Shown here piece by piece: positions 27,194 to 35,421 of a stretch of DNA of 36,957 nucleotides; the stretch's first letter is position 1, and every line of letters begins with the position of its first letter. The notes below the pieces were generated by a model that was not told the origin of the DNA, did not search any database, and saw only the letters and a list, made by a program, of their open reading frames with translations. Position numbers and translations under genes: made by a program. The stretch lies in the NCBI GenBank assembly GCA_900299215.1, contig OMIY01000179.1:1-36957 (forward strand), read 5' to 3'. The DNA is from a bacterium. Its GTDB lineage: Bacteria; Bdellovibrionota_B; Oligoflexia; Oligoflexales; CAIYRB01.

Positions 27194-27628
27194 TTAAGGG
27201 CCTGAGACCACTGGAAGCCTTGCCTTTTCCCAGGCAATCATACCTCCGCCAATATCACTGATCTGGGCGAATCCTAGTTCAGACATTATGACAGTTGCTT
27301 TGGCACTGCGGCTACCAGATCGGCAGTAAACCAGATAATGCTTCGACTTATCAAGTTTAGCCAACTGATCTTTGAAATCCTTCGCGTAAAAATCTAGCTG
27401 TTTAGCATCCTTGATATGATCTTCAGCAAATTCCTCTGCAGTACGCACGTCCAAAACGACCAAGGACTTTGACTTACTATTTGAGTCAATGAGCTGCGAT
27501 GCTTCCTGAACCGTAATCTGCTTGACGGTGACAGCAAAAAGTTCCGCAGAATCGATGAGTATAGTCATACTTACTGCGACTAGCGTAAAAACCATGGCCA
27601 CCAAAGAAACGAATTTTGATTTTTTCAT
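27194..27628 (-). CDS. Exported single-domain rhodanese-like protein
   Basis: A 144-residue protein with an N-terminal hydrophobic signal or anchor (FVSLVAMVFTLVAVSMTILI) followed by one rhodanese domain. The active-site loop reads YCRSGSRSA with Cys102, and the entry motif VVLDVRTAEEF and the C-terminal GGMIAWEKARLPV are typical. Single-domain rhodaneses carry persulphide sulphur; a periplasmic location suggests a role in thiol or sulphur handling. I chose the ATG at 27628 because GGAGG lies nine bases upstream; upstream in-frame starts have none. It follows the App1-like phosphatase gene by 31 bases. Confidence 0.9.
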   Translation of the reverse strand: MKKSKFVSLVAMVFTLVAVSMTILIDSAELFAVTVKQITVQEASQLIDSNSKSKSLVVLDVRTAEEFAEDHIKDAKQLDFYAKDFKDQLAKLDKSKHYLVYCRSGSRSAKATVIMSELGFAQISDIGGGMIAWEKARLPVVSGP

Positions 27629-27659
27629 GGTCAATACCTCCATCGCCACTTTCAACCAC

Positions 27660-28766
27660 CTAACGCTCGGCAGTCAACGCCTTTTGCCACTTTTTAGCAC
27701 CCTGAATGATCGCTGCTTCGGTCTGCATTGCAACACGCTCAAAGTCACATTTTAGACTACGTGCAAAAGTCTCAGCCAACGCCGGCCCCACGGCCTCGTC
27801 AGCATGGAGACGTCCTAGCGCCGCAGTAGCTGCAATTCCGAGCTCGGACTCGGCGCCGACGCGCTCCACTAAAGCCGTTAACATGACTATGATTTGCGAT
27901 TGGGTCATCCCATGGAGGTTGTGAAAATGTCGCGTCAATTGCCAAAGATTTTCAACCTGCAGCACACCGATCTGCATAAGTAGTAGCGCTGCTTGGTAAA
28001 AGTTATCAAACTGCTGAACGATCCCGCTCAAAGGATCCGACTCGGGCAAGGTGTAACCTGGGACGTTTCTAATCAGCACGGCAACGACTTTGGCCCCATT
28101 TCTGAGCGGCAAGCCATCCGCTAAATCCGCTGCAACGTCATGCTCAACACCTGCGTGTTCCAAGTACAAGCGGTAGCCAGTGGGGCTCAGCAGACCGTCC
28201 GCCAGCAGCTTAATTCCGGAGTAAATATAAGCATCTTGTTCAGCATTGTCGCCGATGAGTACAAATCGCGCATTAGGTCCGGCAGCTGCTAGCAAATTAA
28301 GTATGGCTAAAGATTTGTAGGCAACATGCTGACGCAGCAAATCCATCCGACCCATGCGCAGATTGTAAGCTTGGTCTTTAAATGTGTCAGAACTCCAATC
28401 AAGCCCATCCAGCATCATTTTTTCTGCTAATACTGATCGCAGCTGCGGGGGTGAAGATGAGACGAAGTGCAGACAGCGAGGAAATTCGCTCGTGGCCGGC
28501 AGTGGCACGTCGAGTTGACCCCAGCGAGCCAGCTGCAAAACCTCTGAGGCACCGCTTACCGTGACTTTATCCGTGGCATCCTCGAAAGCAATGCGGGCCA
28601 TCCGAATCACACTTTCGAATTCGGTCTCAAGGTAGGTCTTATCGATGTCACAGACTATGTGAACACCTGCCTTGTTGCACGGCTCAAGTTGGCGGGAGTC
28701 TACCAACTTCGCTAACTTGTAGCTCTGCTGCCGTGGTCTTGTAAAATTACGCCAAAAGCTGACCAT
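27660..28766 (-). CDS. App1-like phosphatidate phosphatase (DUF2183, HAD fold)
   Basis: A 368-residue protein with the HAD phosphatase motifs of the App1/DUF2183 family: motif I DIDKT with Asp40 and Asp42, the Ser motif FVSSSPPQL, a Lys in YKSLAIL, and the acidic motif GDNAEQDAYIY. Relatives hydrolyse phosphatidate or similar lipid phosphates. No signal peptide is seen, although the basic N-terminus could touch membranes. The C-terminal 120 residues are helical and not recognised. GGAGG lies nine bases before the ATG. It is followed closely by the rhodanese gene and preceded by nadB with a 62-base gap that holds only a short palindrome GACCTGAGGTC. Confidence 0.83.
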   Translation of the reverse strand: MVSFWRNFTRPRQQSYKLAKLVDSRQLEPCNKAGVHIVCDIDKTYLETEFESVIRMARIAFEDATDKVTVSGASEVLQLARWGQLDVPLPATSEFPRCLHFVSSSPPQLRSVLAEKMMLDGLDWSSDTFKDQAYNLRMGRMDLLRQHVAYKSLAILNLLAAAGPNARFVLIGDNAEQDAYIYSGIKLLADGLLSPTGYRLYLEHAGVEHDVAADLADGLPLRNGAKVVAVLIRNVPGYTLPESDPLSGIVQQFDNFYQAALLLMQIGVLQVENLWQLTRHFHNLHGMTQSQIIVMLTALVERVGAESELGIAATAALGRLHADEAVGPALAETFARSLKCDFERVAMQTEAAIIQGAKKWQKALTAER

Positions 28767-28828
28767 GTTAACCCCTCCCCTCTATGATGACCTGAGGTCG
28801 CGTAACTAGGAAGGGCAAAATATCTAAA

Positions 28829-30430
28829 TCAGCGAATGACTGTTTCTTTACGCCACTCCACGTCCCGGGGATGAGGATAATCGATATTAAAGTGAATCCC
28901 TCGCGATTCCTTGCGGGCAATCGCGCAGCGGATCGTCAAAGCCGCTACCAAGGCCAAGTTCCGCACTTCCAGTAGCGAATCCGTCACGCGGTAGTCCCAG
29001 TAATAGGTATCCAGCTCCTCGCGTAACGCATTGATGCGGCTAAGAGCTCTTTTGAGTCGCTTGTCGCTACGGACAATGCCGACGTAATGCCACATCAAGC
29101 GCCTGATTTCGTCCCAAACGTGCGACAGCACCACTAACTCATCAGCCGGGGCGGTTCCCTGAGGATGCCATGCCGGAACATGGACCTGGGTGATTTCGCT
29201 CGCAGTCGGATCATGAACCTGCCCCAACACGTCTTCCGCTACCCGATCAGCGAATACCAAGGCTTCGAGTAAGCTGTTGGAGGCCAACCGGTTGGCCCCA
29301 TGTAGGCCGGTACAAGCTGTCTCACCAAGTGCATAGAGTCCAGAAACTCCTGTACGCCCGTAGCCATCGGTAACCAGCCCTCCACAACTGTAATGAGCCG
29401 CAGGCACAACCGGAATCATGTCGTGCACCATGTCGATGCCGAATTTTTTACAGGTGGCATGGATGGTTGGAAAGTGTTTCAAAATAAACGCCTCGCCAAG
29501 ATGACGAACGTCCAGAAACACATTTGTCTCGCCTGTTTGTTTGAGTTCACTATCAATCGCACGCGCCACGATGTCGCGCGGAGCTAGCTCGGCCAAGGGG
29601 TGATAGTCGCGCATGAATTCAACGCCGCGACGATTTTTGAGTTTGCCACCCTCACCTCTCACAGCCTCAGAAATGAGGAAGTTCTTTGCCTGTGGATGAT
29701 AAAGGCAAGTGGGGTGAAACTGCATGAACTCTAAATTTGCCACCCGGCATCCCGCCCGCCACCCCATGGCTAAACCATCGCCTGTGGCTGCATCTGGGTT
29801 TGAGGTGTAGAGGTAGACTTTGCCATGGCCTCCCGTACACAGAAAGGTGTTGCGACTGCGGAGCGTCGAAATCTCCTGATTGTTGCGATCGAGTACGTAG
29901 GCCCCCAAGCAGCGATTTTCGGCAAAATCCGGCGCATATTTGTCGGTCGTCAGGAGGTCTACCGCCATCGTATTCTCAAGGATAGTGATGTTGGGCTCAG
30001 CTTTGGCCCTATCTATCATTGTGGCGAGGACACCTTTGCCCGTGGAGTCGTCGACATGAATCACGCGACGATGTGAATGTCCCCCCTCCTGGGTCAGATG
30101 GTAATGACCAGCAGCTGCATCTTCGGCCGAAAATGGCACCCCCCAGCGGATCAGCTCCTTTATCAATCTTGGGCCCGAAGTAACCACCAATTCGACTACA
30201 TCGCGGCGGCAAAGTCCTGCCCCAGCCACAAGTGTGTCTTCTATGTGCCGCTCGAAGGAATCGGCCTCGTCGAGAACACTGGCGATGCCTCCCTGCGCCC
30301 ACCAAGTGTTGCTGTCAGTCAGGCCACCCTTGGCGATCACGGTGACGCGCTGTTGCTTGGCCAGCTTGAGAGCCAGAGTCAAACCGGCTATACCGGACCC
30401 TATAATCAGATTTTCCGTGTAGCGTTCCAC
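28829..30430 (-). CDS. nadB: L-aspartate oxidase NadB
   Basis: Flavoenzyme that oxidises L-aspartate to iminoaspartate, the first step of de novo NAD synthesis. The FAD-binding N-terminus reads LIIGSGIAGLTLALKLA, the substrate region has QEGGHSHRRVIHVDD, close to the E. coli sequence, and TGGHGKVYLYTSNPDAATGD, LASNSLLEALVF and a C-terminal helical domain follow. Length 533 compares with 540 in E. coli. Start is GTG with AGAGGTGG about ten bases upstream. Neither nadA nor nadC is adjacent here. The succinate dehydrogenase flavoprotein is the main look-alike, but the EGGHSHRR segment and the length favour NadB. Confidence 0.95.
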   Translation of the reverse strand: MERYTENLIIGSGIAGLTLALKLAKQQRVTVIAKGGLTDSNTWWAQGGIASVLDEADSFERHIEDTLVAGAGLCRRDVVELVVTSGPRLIKELIRWGVPFSAEDAAAGHYHLTQEGGHSHRRVIHVDDSTGKGVLATMIDRAKAEPNITILENTMAVDLLTTDKYAPDFAENRCLGAYVLDRNNQEISTLRSRNTFLCTGGHGKVYLYTSNPDAATGDGLAMGWRAGCRVANLEFMQFHPTCLYHPQAKNFLISEAVRGEGGKLKNRRGVEFMRDYHPLAELAPRDIVARAIDSELKQTGETNVFLDVRHLGEAFILKHFPTIHATCKKFGIDMVHDMIPVVPAAHYSCGGLVTDGYGRTGVSGLYALGETACTGLHGANRLASNSLLEALVFADRVAEDVLGQVHDPTASEITQVHVPAWHPQGTAPADELVVLSHVWDEIRRLMWHYVGIVRSDKRLKRALSRINALREELDTYYWDYRVTDSLLEVRNLALVAALTIRCAIARKESRGIHFNIDYPHPRDVEWRKETVIR

Positions 30431-30473
30431 GTTAATTCAGCCACCTCTTTTAGGTAATCGCCCAAGCAGTCGG

Positions 30474-30502
30474 TTGACATTCGCGCGCGGCAAAGCCACA
30501 TT
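30474..30502 (+). promoter_or_regulatory. Weak candidate promoter for pgsA
   Basis: A perfect TTGACA at 30474-30479 is followed 17 bases later by CACATT, which matches only three bases of the -10 consensus. It lies in the divergent nadB/pgsA gap. Confidence 0.25.
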
Positions 30503-30584
30503 GTTGATGCGTCACCTGCACCCGTTAATACTTTCACTCAAGTCCCTTGGTCCGCAGGCGACCTGTGCTCATACGAAGGTTGGT

Positions 30585-31181
30585 ATGTCGACACTTTCTG
30601 CAACTGGACAATGGCTAAAGCACCTGCCGAATAAACTCACGATTGCCAGAATCTTGGTGATTCCGCTGCTACTCGTGCTTTATCCACTGACCGATGCATT
30701 GCACGTCCCTTGTGCTGTCGTTTTCGCCCTAGCGTCAGCAACCGACCTGCTTGATGGGTACTTAGCGCGAAAATACGGTAATGTCACGCCTCTTGGTGCA
30801 CTTCTAGACCCGATTGCAGACAAGATGCTTGTGGCAGCCAGCTTGGTGCTTCTTGCCAATTCCGGTGCCGTACCGGCCCTGCTTGCCGGGCTCCTGATTT
30901 GCCGTGATATTGGCGTCAATGGAATCAGATTAATGGCCATGGAACGAAACCTGAAGATTGAGGTCAGTGACTTTGGCAAGCTAAAGACCATGGTTTTGCT
31001 GGGTGCAATTTTCTGCCTGATGATCAACCAGCGAATTTGGGAGATCCCCTTCAGGGAGATCGGGATGATCTCCCTTTGGATCGGACTTCTACTCTCTCTT
31101 TACTCTGCTTGGAACTACGCGGAGAGATTTTTGCAAATGAGCAAAATCGACCTGAATTCCCATGGCAAGTCAGGCCTGTAG
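30585..31181 (+). CDS. pgsA: CDP-alcohol phosphatidyltransferase, likely PgsA
   Basis: Membrane enzyme expected to join CDP-diacylglycerol and glycerol-3-phosphate to give phosphatidylglycerophosphate, on the route to phosphatidylglycerol. The family signature D-x2-DG-x2-AR-x8-G-x3-D-x3-D is complete: Asp54, Asp57, Gly58, Ala61, Arg62, Gly71, Asp75, Asp79. It is preceded by NKLTIARILVIP, the usual PgsA start, and has about five hydrophobic segments in 198 residues. I chose the ATG at 30585, which follows AAGG by six bases, over a TTG 37 codons upstream that adds an unrelated basic stretch. Phosphatidylserine synthase is less likely given NKLT-x-x-R. Confidence 0.93.
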   Translation: MSTLSATGQWLKHLPNKLTIARILVIPLLLVLYPLTDALHVPCAVVFALASATDLLDGYLARKYGNVTPLGALLDPIADKMLVAASLVLLANSGAVPALLAGLLICRDIGVNGIRLMAMERNLKIEVSDFGKLKTMVLLGAIFCLMINQRIWEIPFREIGMISLWIGLLLSLYSAWNYAERFLQMSKIDLNSHGKSGL

Positions 31182-31302
31182 CACCAGCTAAGTTTAACCC
31201 TGGCGCCGCCATCCCCGGGCTATTACTAAGATTTTTCAACAATACTCCGATGCAAAGACGACGACCCGGGAGTTTCACCCGAGGCTAGGAGATCGTTCGG
31301 CT

Positions 31303-32175
31303 TTGCAACCAGTAACACGCGGAAACTTAGAAATTAAGCTGCTGACAACGTCTAAGGACGTCAGTCTCAGGCGTCTGCGTGGTTTTGCCGCCCCCGTTGG
31401 GGCGAAAGCGGACATTATTGGCTCAATCGATGAACTGCTAACTAAGCTAAAAAACGGCAGCATTGATTCCTTCTCAAACATCGTGTTGCACGATACCGCA
31501 GTCCGTATAACGGATGATCAGCTGCGCCAGCTCAATAAGATGGCCAGAGTCTATCGCATCGGTCCGATTGGATCCGTAGGTAGTGCCAACGCGGTGACCG
31601 GCACCCACACCGAATTTCAAATTGAGTGCGGGCTTGCTGAGTTTTTTGACTCAATCATTGTCCGCCGTGCCCTTCCACATGTGTGGTGTTGGCCTTCGTC
31701 CCTGCGCGCTGAAAATCTTCTAGGATGGGGCCATGCAACTACTTCATGGTCTGCTAACCAACCACAAGAGTTAGCAGAAGTAGCGCAAAATTTTCATCAG
31801 AGCATTGCTCTCACCGGAAGTGGCCGCCGCTTGATAGAGCTACTCACACACCAAGCCGCCACCCGCATACCAGAGCTCGACCTTGTGGTTACAGACGCCA
31901 CCTTTGGCTGCGATGGTGCCCTGATCCTCATGAGCCTCAAGTGCCAGCTCAACAGCGCCTCCGAACCTGATCTAGCAGCGCTAGCAGCCGAAATTCGCTC
32001 CTACCAGATGCCCGTGGCAGGGATGATCTACCATGGCGGCAATAGCGTTGAAATCATCGGTATGGCTGCTGGTAATCCCAGTTTGCCGATTGCAGCAACA
32101 GGAACTTTGTTGCTGCTAAATCGCGATCAACGGCAAGGCGAGAAAACCGCATCACCCCTGCCTCGCGCCGTGTAG
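31303..32175 (+). CDS. Conserved-looking protein of unknown function
   Basis: A 290-residue soluble protein with no signal peptide or membrane segment. I recognise no domain. Residues about 1-90 alternate strands and helices in a manner that could be a degenerate receiver-like fold, with LTTSKDVSLRRLRGF at the start and VYRIGPIGS near 85, but there is no acidic pair and no typical acceptor site. The second half contains LDLVVTDATFGCDGALILMS. The start is a TTG with TAGGAG about 11 bases upstream. The frame stays open for more than 30 codons upstream without ATG, GTG or TTG, so the true start could differ. The reading frame is clean and has codon use like its neighbours. Confidence 0.62.
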   Translation: MQPVTRGNLEIKLLTTSKDVSLRRLRGFAAPVGAKADIIGSIDELLTKLKNGSIDSFSNIVLHDTAVRITDDQLRQLNKMARVYRIGPIGSVGSANAVTGTHTEFQIECGLAEFFDSIIVRRALPHVWCWPSSLRAENLLGWGHATTSWSANQPQELAEVAQNFHQSIALTGSGRRLIELLTHQAATRIPELDLVVTDATFGCDGALILMSLKCQLNSASEPDLAALAAEIRSYQMPVAGMIYHGGNSVEIIGMAAGNPSLPIAATGTLLLLNRDQRQGEKTASPLPRAV

Positions 32176-32252
32176 CAACTCGGCAATGACAAGCAGCACT
32201 TAGGTGAGTAAAGTAGGCGCCTCTTGTGGTTTTTAAATTCGGAGTGAGCGCC

Positions 32253-33227
32253 ATGAAAACTTTGGACGTGGTCGGTATTTGTAATGCATTGGTGGACATT
32301 TTGATCCATGTCGACGACGCTGATTTGGTAAAGCTAGGTTTGCGCAAGGGTGTCATGCACCTCGTTGACGGTTCCCGTCAGTCTGAGGTCCTAGGTCACT
32401 TCAAAGATCGTCCACATGCGGTGGAGCTTGGCGGATCGGCAATGAATGCGATTCGGACCTTAGCCCAATTGGAAAAGCGCACTGCTTTTGCTGGCATGGT
32501 TGGCCCTGATGGATTTGGTGAGCGAATCGCAGCCAGGATGCATCAGCTCGGCATCAAGGCCAAGCTAGGTAAGAGCGACGAACCTACGGGCTCATGCGTG
32601 ATCCTGATCACCCCTGATGGTGAGCGCACCATGAACACACATCTCGGTGCGAGTAGACTTTACGGACATGCCGAAGTGCCTCACAAAGAGATCGAGCACG
32701 CGAAAGTGCTGCATTTCTGTGGCTACCAGTGGGACACCGATGAGCAGAAGTCGGCGATCAACCAGGCCATCACCACGGCTAAGGCTCACAACACCCTGGT
32801 GTCGTTCGACGTCGCTGATCCATTTGCGGTCGAGCGGAATCGCGACGCCTTTATCCATGTTATTAAAGAACATGCCGACATCGTGTTTGCGAATCGAGAA
32901 GAGGCGAAACTGCTTTACGGACTTTCTGCCGAAGAAACAGCGGCTCGGATTGCAGCCACCGGTGCCATTGCTGTAATTAAGTTAGGTGGTGAAGGCGCAC
33001 TCGTGCAGAAGGGTGCTGAGACTTATCGCATCAAACCGGTACCAACTCAGGTAGTAGATACCACTGCCGCAGGTGATATGTTTGCCGCTGGGTTCCTCTA
33101 TGGCTTCACATCGGGCAAGTCGCTTGATGCTGCCGGTAAAATCGCCGCAACTCTGGCCAGCGACGTGATTAGCAGAGTCGGTGCGACAGTGTCAGATGTT
33201 GCTTTGGGGACCGCCGCCAAGATCTGA
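32253..33227 (+). CDS. PfkB-family kinase, adenosine/sugar kinase-like
   Basis: A 324-residue cytoplasmic kinase of the ribokinase/PfkB fold. The first signature lies around ELGGSAMNAIRTLAQLEKRT, and the second around DTTAAGDMFAAGFLYG with Asp269 and catalytic Asp275. The N-terminus MKTLDVVGICNALVDILIHV and KGVMHLVD are like the adenosine kinase-type subgroup often found in Bacteroidota and proteobacteria. The substrate could be a nucleoside or sugar; adenosine is only a guess. I chose ATG 32253, which follows GGAG by eight bases, over a GTG nine codons upstream. Confidence 0.9.
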   Translation: MKTLDVVGICNALVDILIHVDDADLVKLGLRKGVMHLVDGSRQSEVLGHFKDRPHAVELGGSAMNAIRTLAQLEKRTAFAGMVGPDGFGERIAARMHQLGIKAKLGKSDEPTGSCVILITPDGERTMNTHLGASRLYGHAEVPHKEIEHAKVLHFCGYQWDTDEQKSAINQAITTAKAHNTLVSFDVADPFAVERNRDAFIHVIKEHADIVFANREEAKLLYGLSAEETAARIAATGAIAVIKLGGEGALVQKGAETYRIKPVPTQVVDTTAAGDMFAAGFLYGFTSGKSLDAAGKIAATLASDVISRVGATVSDVALGTAAKI

Positions 33228-33247
33228 GCGGCTGCACCCTTTCAATC

Positions 33248-33553
33248 CTACCAAGGCTCTGGGGTGAGTGGCTGTTGACTGAAACGCCGCTCACTCGCCC
33301 TTGGCGGGAAAAAATCAGCGCCTTTGACTAAATCCCAGTAAAGAGATTCGGCTTCGGACTTTTTCAGGAATTCAACGTGAGACTCTCTCAGTTCCTTAAT
33401 TTCAGGCACTGTGTAGCTCACGTTCACCCGGTAACGTCCGTTGGCCAAAAACTCGAACCACACCTTGTTTGCGGTGTAAGCCTGGCCAAGGTCTGGAATC
33501 AGCAGAAGGAAACCCACTGCCAATAGGTATGAATTGCGTCTAATCTTGGACAA
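33248..33553 (-). CDS. Small exported protein of unknown function
   Basis: A 101-residue protein with a clear signal peptide (basic SKIRRN, then YLLAVGFLLLIPDLGQA, cleavage likely before YTANK). The mature part is about 75 residues with a beta-strand start (VWFEFLANGRYRVNVSYTV) and a charged helix (KELRESHVEFLKKSEAESLY). No family recognised. Start is TTG behind the purine-rich GGGGAGGGGG. It faces the PfkB gene tail to tail and lepB head to head. Confidence 0.65.
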   Translation of the reverse strand: MSKIRRNSYLLAVGFLLLIPDLGQAYTANKVWFEFLANGRYRVNVSYTVPEIKELRESHVEFLKKSEAESLYWDLVKGADFFPPRASERRFSQQPLTPEPW

Positions 33554-33690
33554 GCCCGGCCCCCTCCCCTGCGAACCTTATCGGCTAGAAGTGGGGACGA
33601 CTTAAGAGAGCGGAATTCGCGGGTGACATCGCAGCAACTGTGTTATATCAAAAGACTTCTTTAACCCCGTCAGCGGAGCCTCAACAGCCG

Positions 33691-34485
33691 ATGTCGACCA
33701 CGCCAAGCAATGCCCAGGAGCTGAGCCAAGCCAGTGACGCTACCCCCCTACCGGAGCACTTAACCGCTAAGCCAGGGTTCTTTAGTTTCGATAACTTACG
33801 CAGTCTGGGCGTATTACTGGTGGTAATTCTGGCCCTGCGCTGGTCGATTGCCTCCCCATATCACGTCCCAACCGCTTCGATGGAACCGACGATTAAGGTT
33901 GGTGACAGACTCTTGGCATTCAAGCTTGCTTACAACTTCAAGGTCCCATTTACTGAAATCACTCTGGGCCATTGGGGTACTCCCAAGCGAGGCGACATCA
34001 TTGTGTTCAAGTACCCGCGCGATCCCGACGTGGACTACGTGAAACGCGTGGTTGCAGTTGGTGGCGACGAGGTTAAGCTAGTTGATGACATCCTGTACGT
34101 TAATAACGAACCCCAGCCTCGAACTGGCGTCATTGAAGATCGCGCGGTCCTCGATGACATCGACGACCAAAAAGACATCAAGTTACTGTACAAAGAAAAT
34201 CTGTTTGGTAACGAACACTACGTCATGCAGAACGTAGCGCAGGCGAGACACTTCAATCACAGTAACTGGCCATCTCCATCAATGTCGCCCTACAAAGTCC
34301 CCGAGGGCTCCGTTTTCTGTATCGGCGATAATCGCGACAATTCTACCGACTCCCGGGTATGGGGCCAGGTTCCTTTGGATTACGTTCGAGGCAAGGCTCT
34401 GTTCGTGATTTGGAGTGTCTACACCCCGCGAGATGCCACCCTGCCGGTATTCCGCTTCAGTCGATTCGGTAAGTGGCTTTACTAG
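33691..34485 (+). CDS. lepB: Type I signal peptidase LepB
   Basis: Inner-membrane serine protease that removes signal peptides of exported proteins. One membrane helix (LGVLLVVILALRWSIASPY) precedes the nucleophile block PTASMEPT with Ser63, the general-base Lys118 in YVKRVVAVGGD and the late box GDNRDNSTDSRVWG. The 264-residue length is normal for the single-anchor class. The start is uncertain: ATG 33691 has GGAG twelve bases upstream, while a GTG at 33640 would add 17 residues without a ribosome site. Other exported proteins in this window (glucoamylase, hydrolase, subtilase) are probable clients; lipoproteins use a different peptidase. Confidence 0.94.
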   Translation: MSTTPSNAQELSQASDATPLPEHLTAKPGFFSFDNLRSLGVLLVVILALRWSIASPYHVPTASMEPTIKVGDRLLAFKLAYNFKVPFTEITLGHWGTPKRGDIIVFKYPRDPDVDYVKRVVAVGGDEVKLVDDILYVNNEPQPRTGVIEDRAVLDDIDDQKDIKLLYKENLFGNEHYVMQNVAQARHFNHSNWPSPSMSPYKVPEGSVFCIGDNRDNSTDSRVWGQVPLDYVRGKALFVIWSVYTPRDATLPVFRFSRFGKWLY

Positions 34486-34494
34486 AAACAGCTT

Positions 34495-34513
34495 TGATTA
34501 AAATTTTTAATCA
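34495..34513. repeat. AT-rich 19-base palindrome after lepB
   Basis: TGATTAAAATTTTTAATCA is a perfect inverted repeat with a single central base, ten bases after the lepB stop codon. It may be a protein-binding site, or part of a 3' end region together with the next hairpin. Confidence 0.45.
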
Positions 34514-34521
34514 ATAAAATC

Positions 34522-34544
34522 GTCGGGTTAATATTTGACCCGAC
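34522..34544 (+). terminator. Candidate lepB terminator hairpin
   Basis: GTCGGGT and ACCCGAC form a perfect 7-bp stem with a 9-base AT-rich loop, 36 bases after lepB. No U-tract follows, so it is a hairpin-only candidate like the one at 7026-7058. Confidence 0.45.
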
Positions 34545-34561
34545 TAATTACCACAGTCCTT

Positions 34562-34589
34562 TAAACTGTTGGCTCAATCTTGCCGATAA
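34562..34589 (+). promoter_or_regulatory. Sigma-28-type promoter for the 34643 gene
   Basis: GCCGATAA at 34582-34589 is a perfect match to the FliA -10 element, and TAAA at 34562-34565 is the -35 core with a 16-base spacer (consensus 15). It is about 53 bases before the start of the small acidic protein. Confidence 0.6.
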
Positions 34590-34612
34590 GGGTCCTATAG
34601 CAGTTAAAGGAA

Positions 34613-34635
34613 CTCGCAACTGTCGGCTCTGCGAG
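34613..34635 (+). promoter_or_regulatory. Leader hairpin over the 34643 ribosome binding site
   Basis: CTCGCA (34613-34618) and TGCGAG (34630-34635) form a perfect 6-bp stem with an 11-base loop. The right arm contains most of the Shine-Dalgarno GAGG (34633-34636). The stem would lie wholly inside a transcript from the sigma-28-type promoter, so it could regulate translation. Confidence 0.45.
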
Positions 34636-34642
34636 GTGTCAC

Positions 34643-34945
34643 ATGGAAAGCGCACAAGACATTATTTTTGTTAGGGAATATTGGACCGGGGATTCCCGAG
34701 ATGGGGCTGTCGTCAACGGGGACGGCTACCACTACTACCGGATGTCTAAGTCGGGTTTGATTTTTGAAGCTTACGAGTTCTACGAGACTGATGATGGTCT
34801 CGAGGTGGCTTCGCCACTACCAGAAATGCAGAATGTTGATTGGATGAACGATCTTGGGTTTGAAGATATGGATGCGCTTGATCTGATCGATGAGCACGAA
34901 TTCCAGCGGATTCGCGTACTGACGCAGCCGCACTTGAAGACCTAG
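34643..34945 (+). CDS. Small acidic protein, possible flagellar-regulon member
   Basis: A 100-residue strongly acidic cytoplasmic protein (for example FEDMDALDLIDEHEFQ near the end) rich in Tyr early on (YHYYRMSKSG, EFYETDDG). No signal peptide, membrane helix or known domain. GAGG precedes the ATG by six bases. The upstream region has a perfect sigma-28 -10 element, which suggests expression with late motility genes; that is the only clue to its role. A regulator, chaperone or motor-modulating protein is possible. Confidence 0.72.
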   Translation: MESAQDIIFVREYWTGDSRDGAVVNGDGYHYYRMSKSGLIFEAYEFYETDDGLEVASPLPEMQNVDWMNDLGFEDMDALDLIDEHEFQRIRVLTQPHLKT

Positions 34946-35025
34946 GGATCACACCCTAGCCCCCATAATTGCTTGCGATGCGGGCTGACGACTGAAATTA
35001 AGTAGGAAGCCTTGTCGGGGGGGGA

Positions 35026-35256
35026 TTAGGCACTCGCCTCTTCGTCGTCGAATTCATTGCCATCAAATTCACGGCGTCGCTGTGCCAGAACATATCTGTA
35101 CCAGCTAACCGTCTGCTCAACCAGCCACTGATTTGCCATGTACTGCGACGGGGGAATCAACTCTTCGCAGTAATCGGCCAAATCGGCTTCGGTGCCGTCT
35201 GGATGCGCTCGCATCCACTCCTTTACTGACTTTTTGAATCGGTTTGCATCAAACAT
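35026..35256 (-). CDS. Small protein of unknown function
   Basis: A 76-residue helical soluble protein beginning MFDANRFKKSVKEWMRAHPD, with a Trp/Tyr-rich second half (ANQWLVEQTVSWYRYVLAQRR) and an acidic tail. I recognise no domain. I chose the ATG at 35256, which has GGAAGGG seven bases upstream, over an upstream in-frame start. The even pattern of charged and aromatic residues looks selected rather than random. A run of eight G lies just past its stop at 35017-35024. Confidence 0.62.
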   Translation of the reverse strand: MFDANRFKKSVKEWMRAHPDGTEADLADYCEELIPPSQYMANQWLVEQTVSWYRYVLAQRRREFDGNEFDDEEASA

Positions 35257-35421
35257 GCATAGCCCTTCCCGAGTAGTTGGCAATCATGACCCTCGTAGTG
35301 TAGATTGCCGAATAAGCCCTGCTCCTCCAGCAGGCTACAGTCGCACTGTTCCCAATGTCTCGCATCGGTACTTTTTGCCGATGCTTTAGGCAAAAGATTC
35401 CCACATAGGCCCTCATTGCCC

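Noticed and set aside
31213-31270. Two CCCGGG hexamers after pgsA as a terminator stem
   Set aside because: They are over 40 bases apart and self-complementary individually, with no U-tract; likely chance.
33057-33077. PfkB signature reads DTTAAGD instead of a GAGD form
   Set aside because: The AAGD variant also occurs in E. coli ribokinase, and the catalytic Asp is present, so it is not a defect.
35017-35024. Run of eight G as a possible phase-variation tract
   Set aside because: It is between two convergent genes after the stop codon, so slippage would not change a reading frame.
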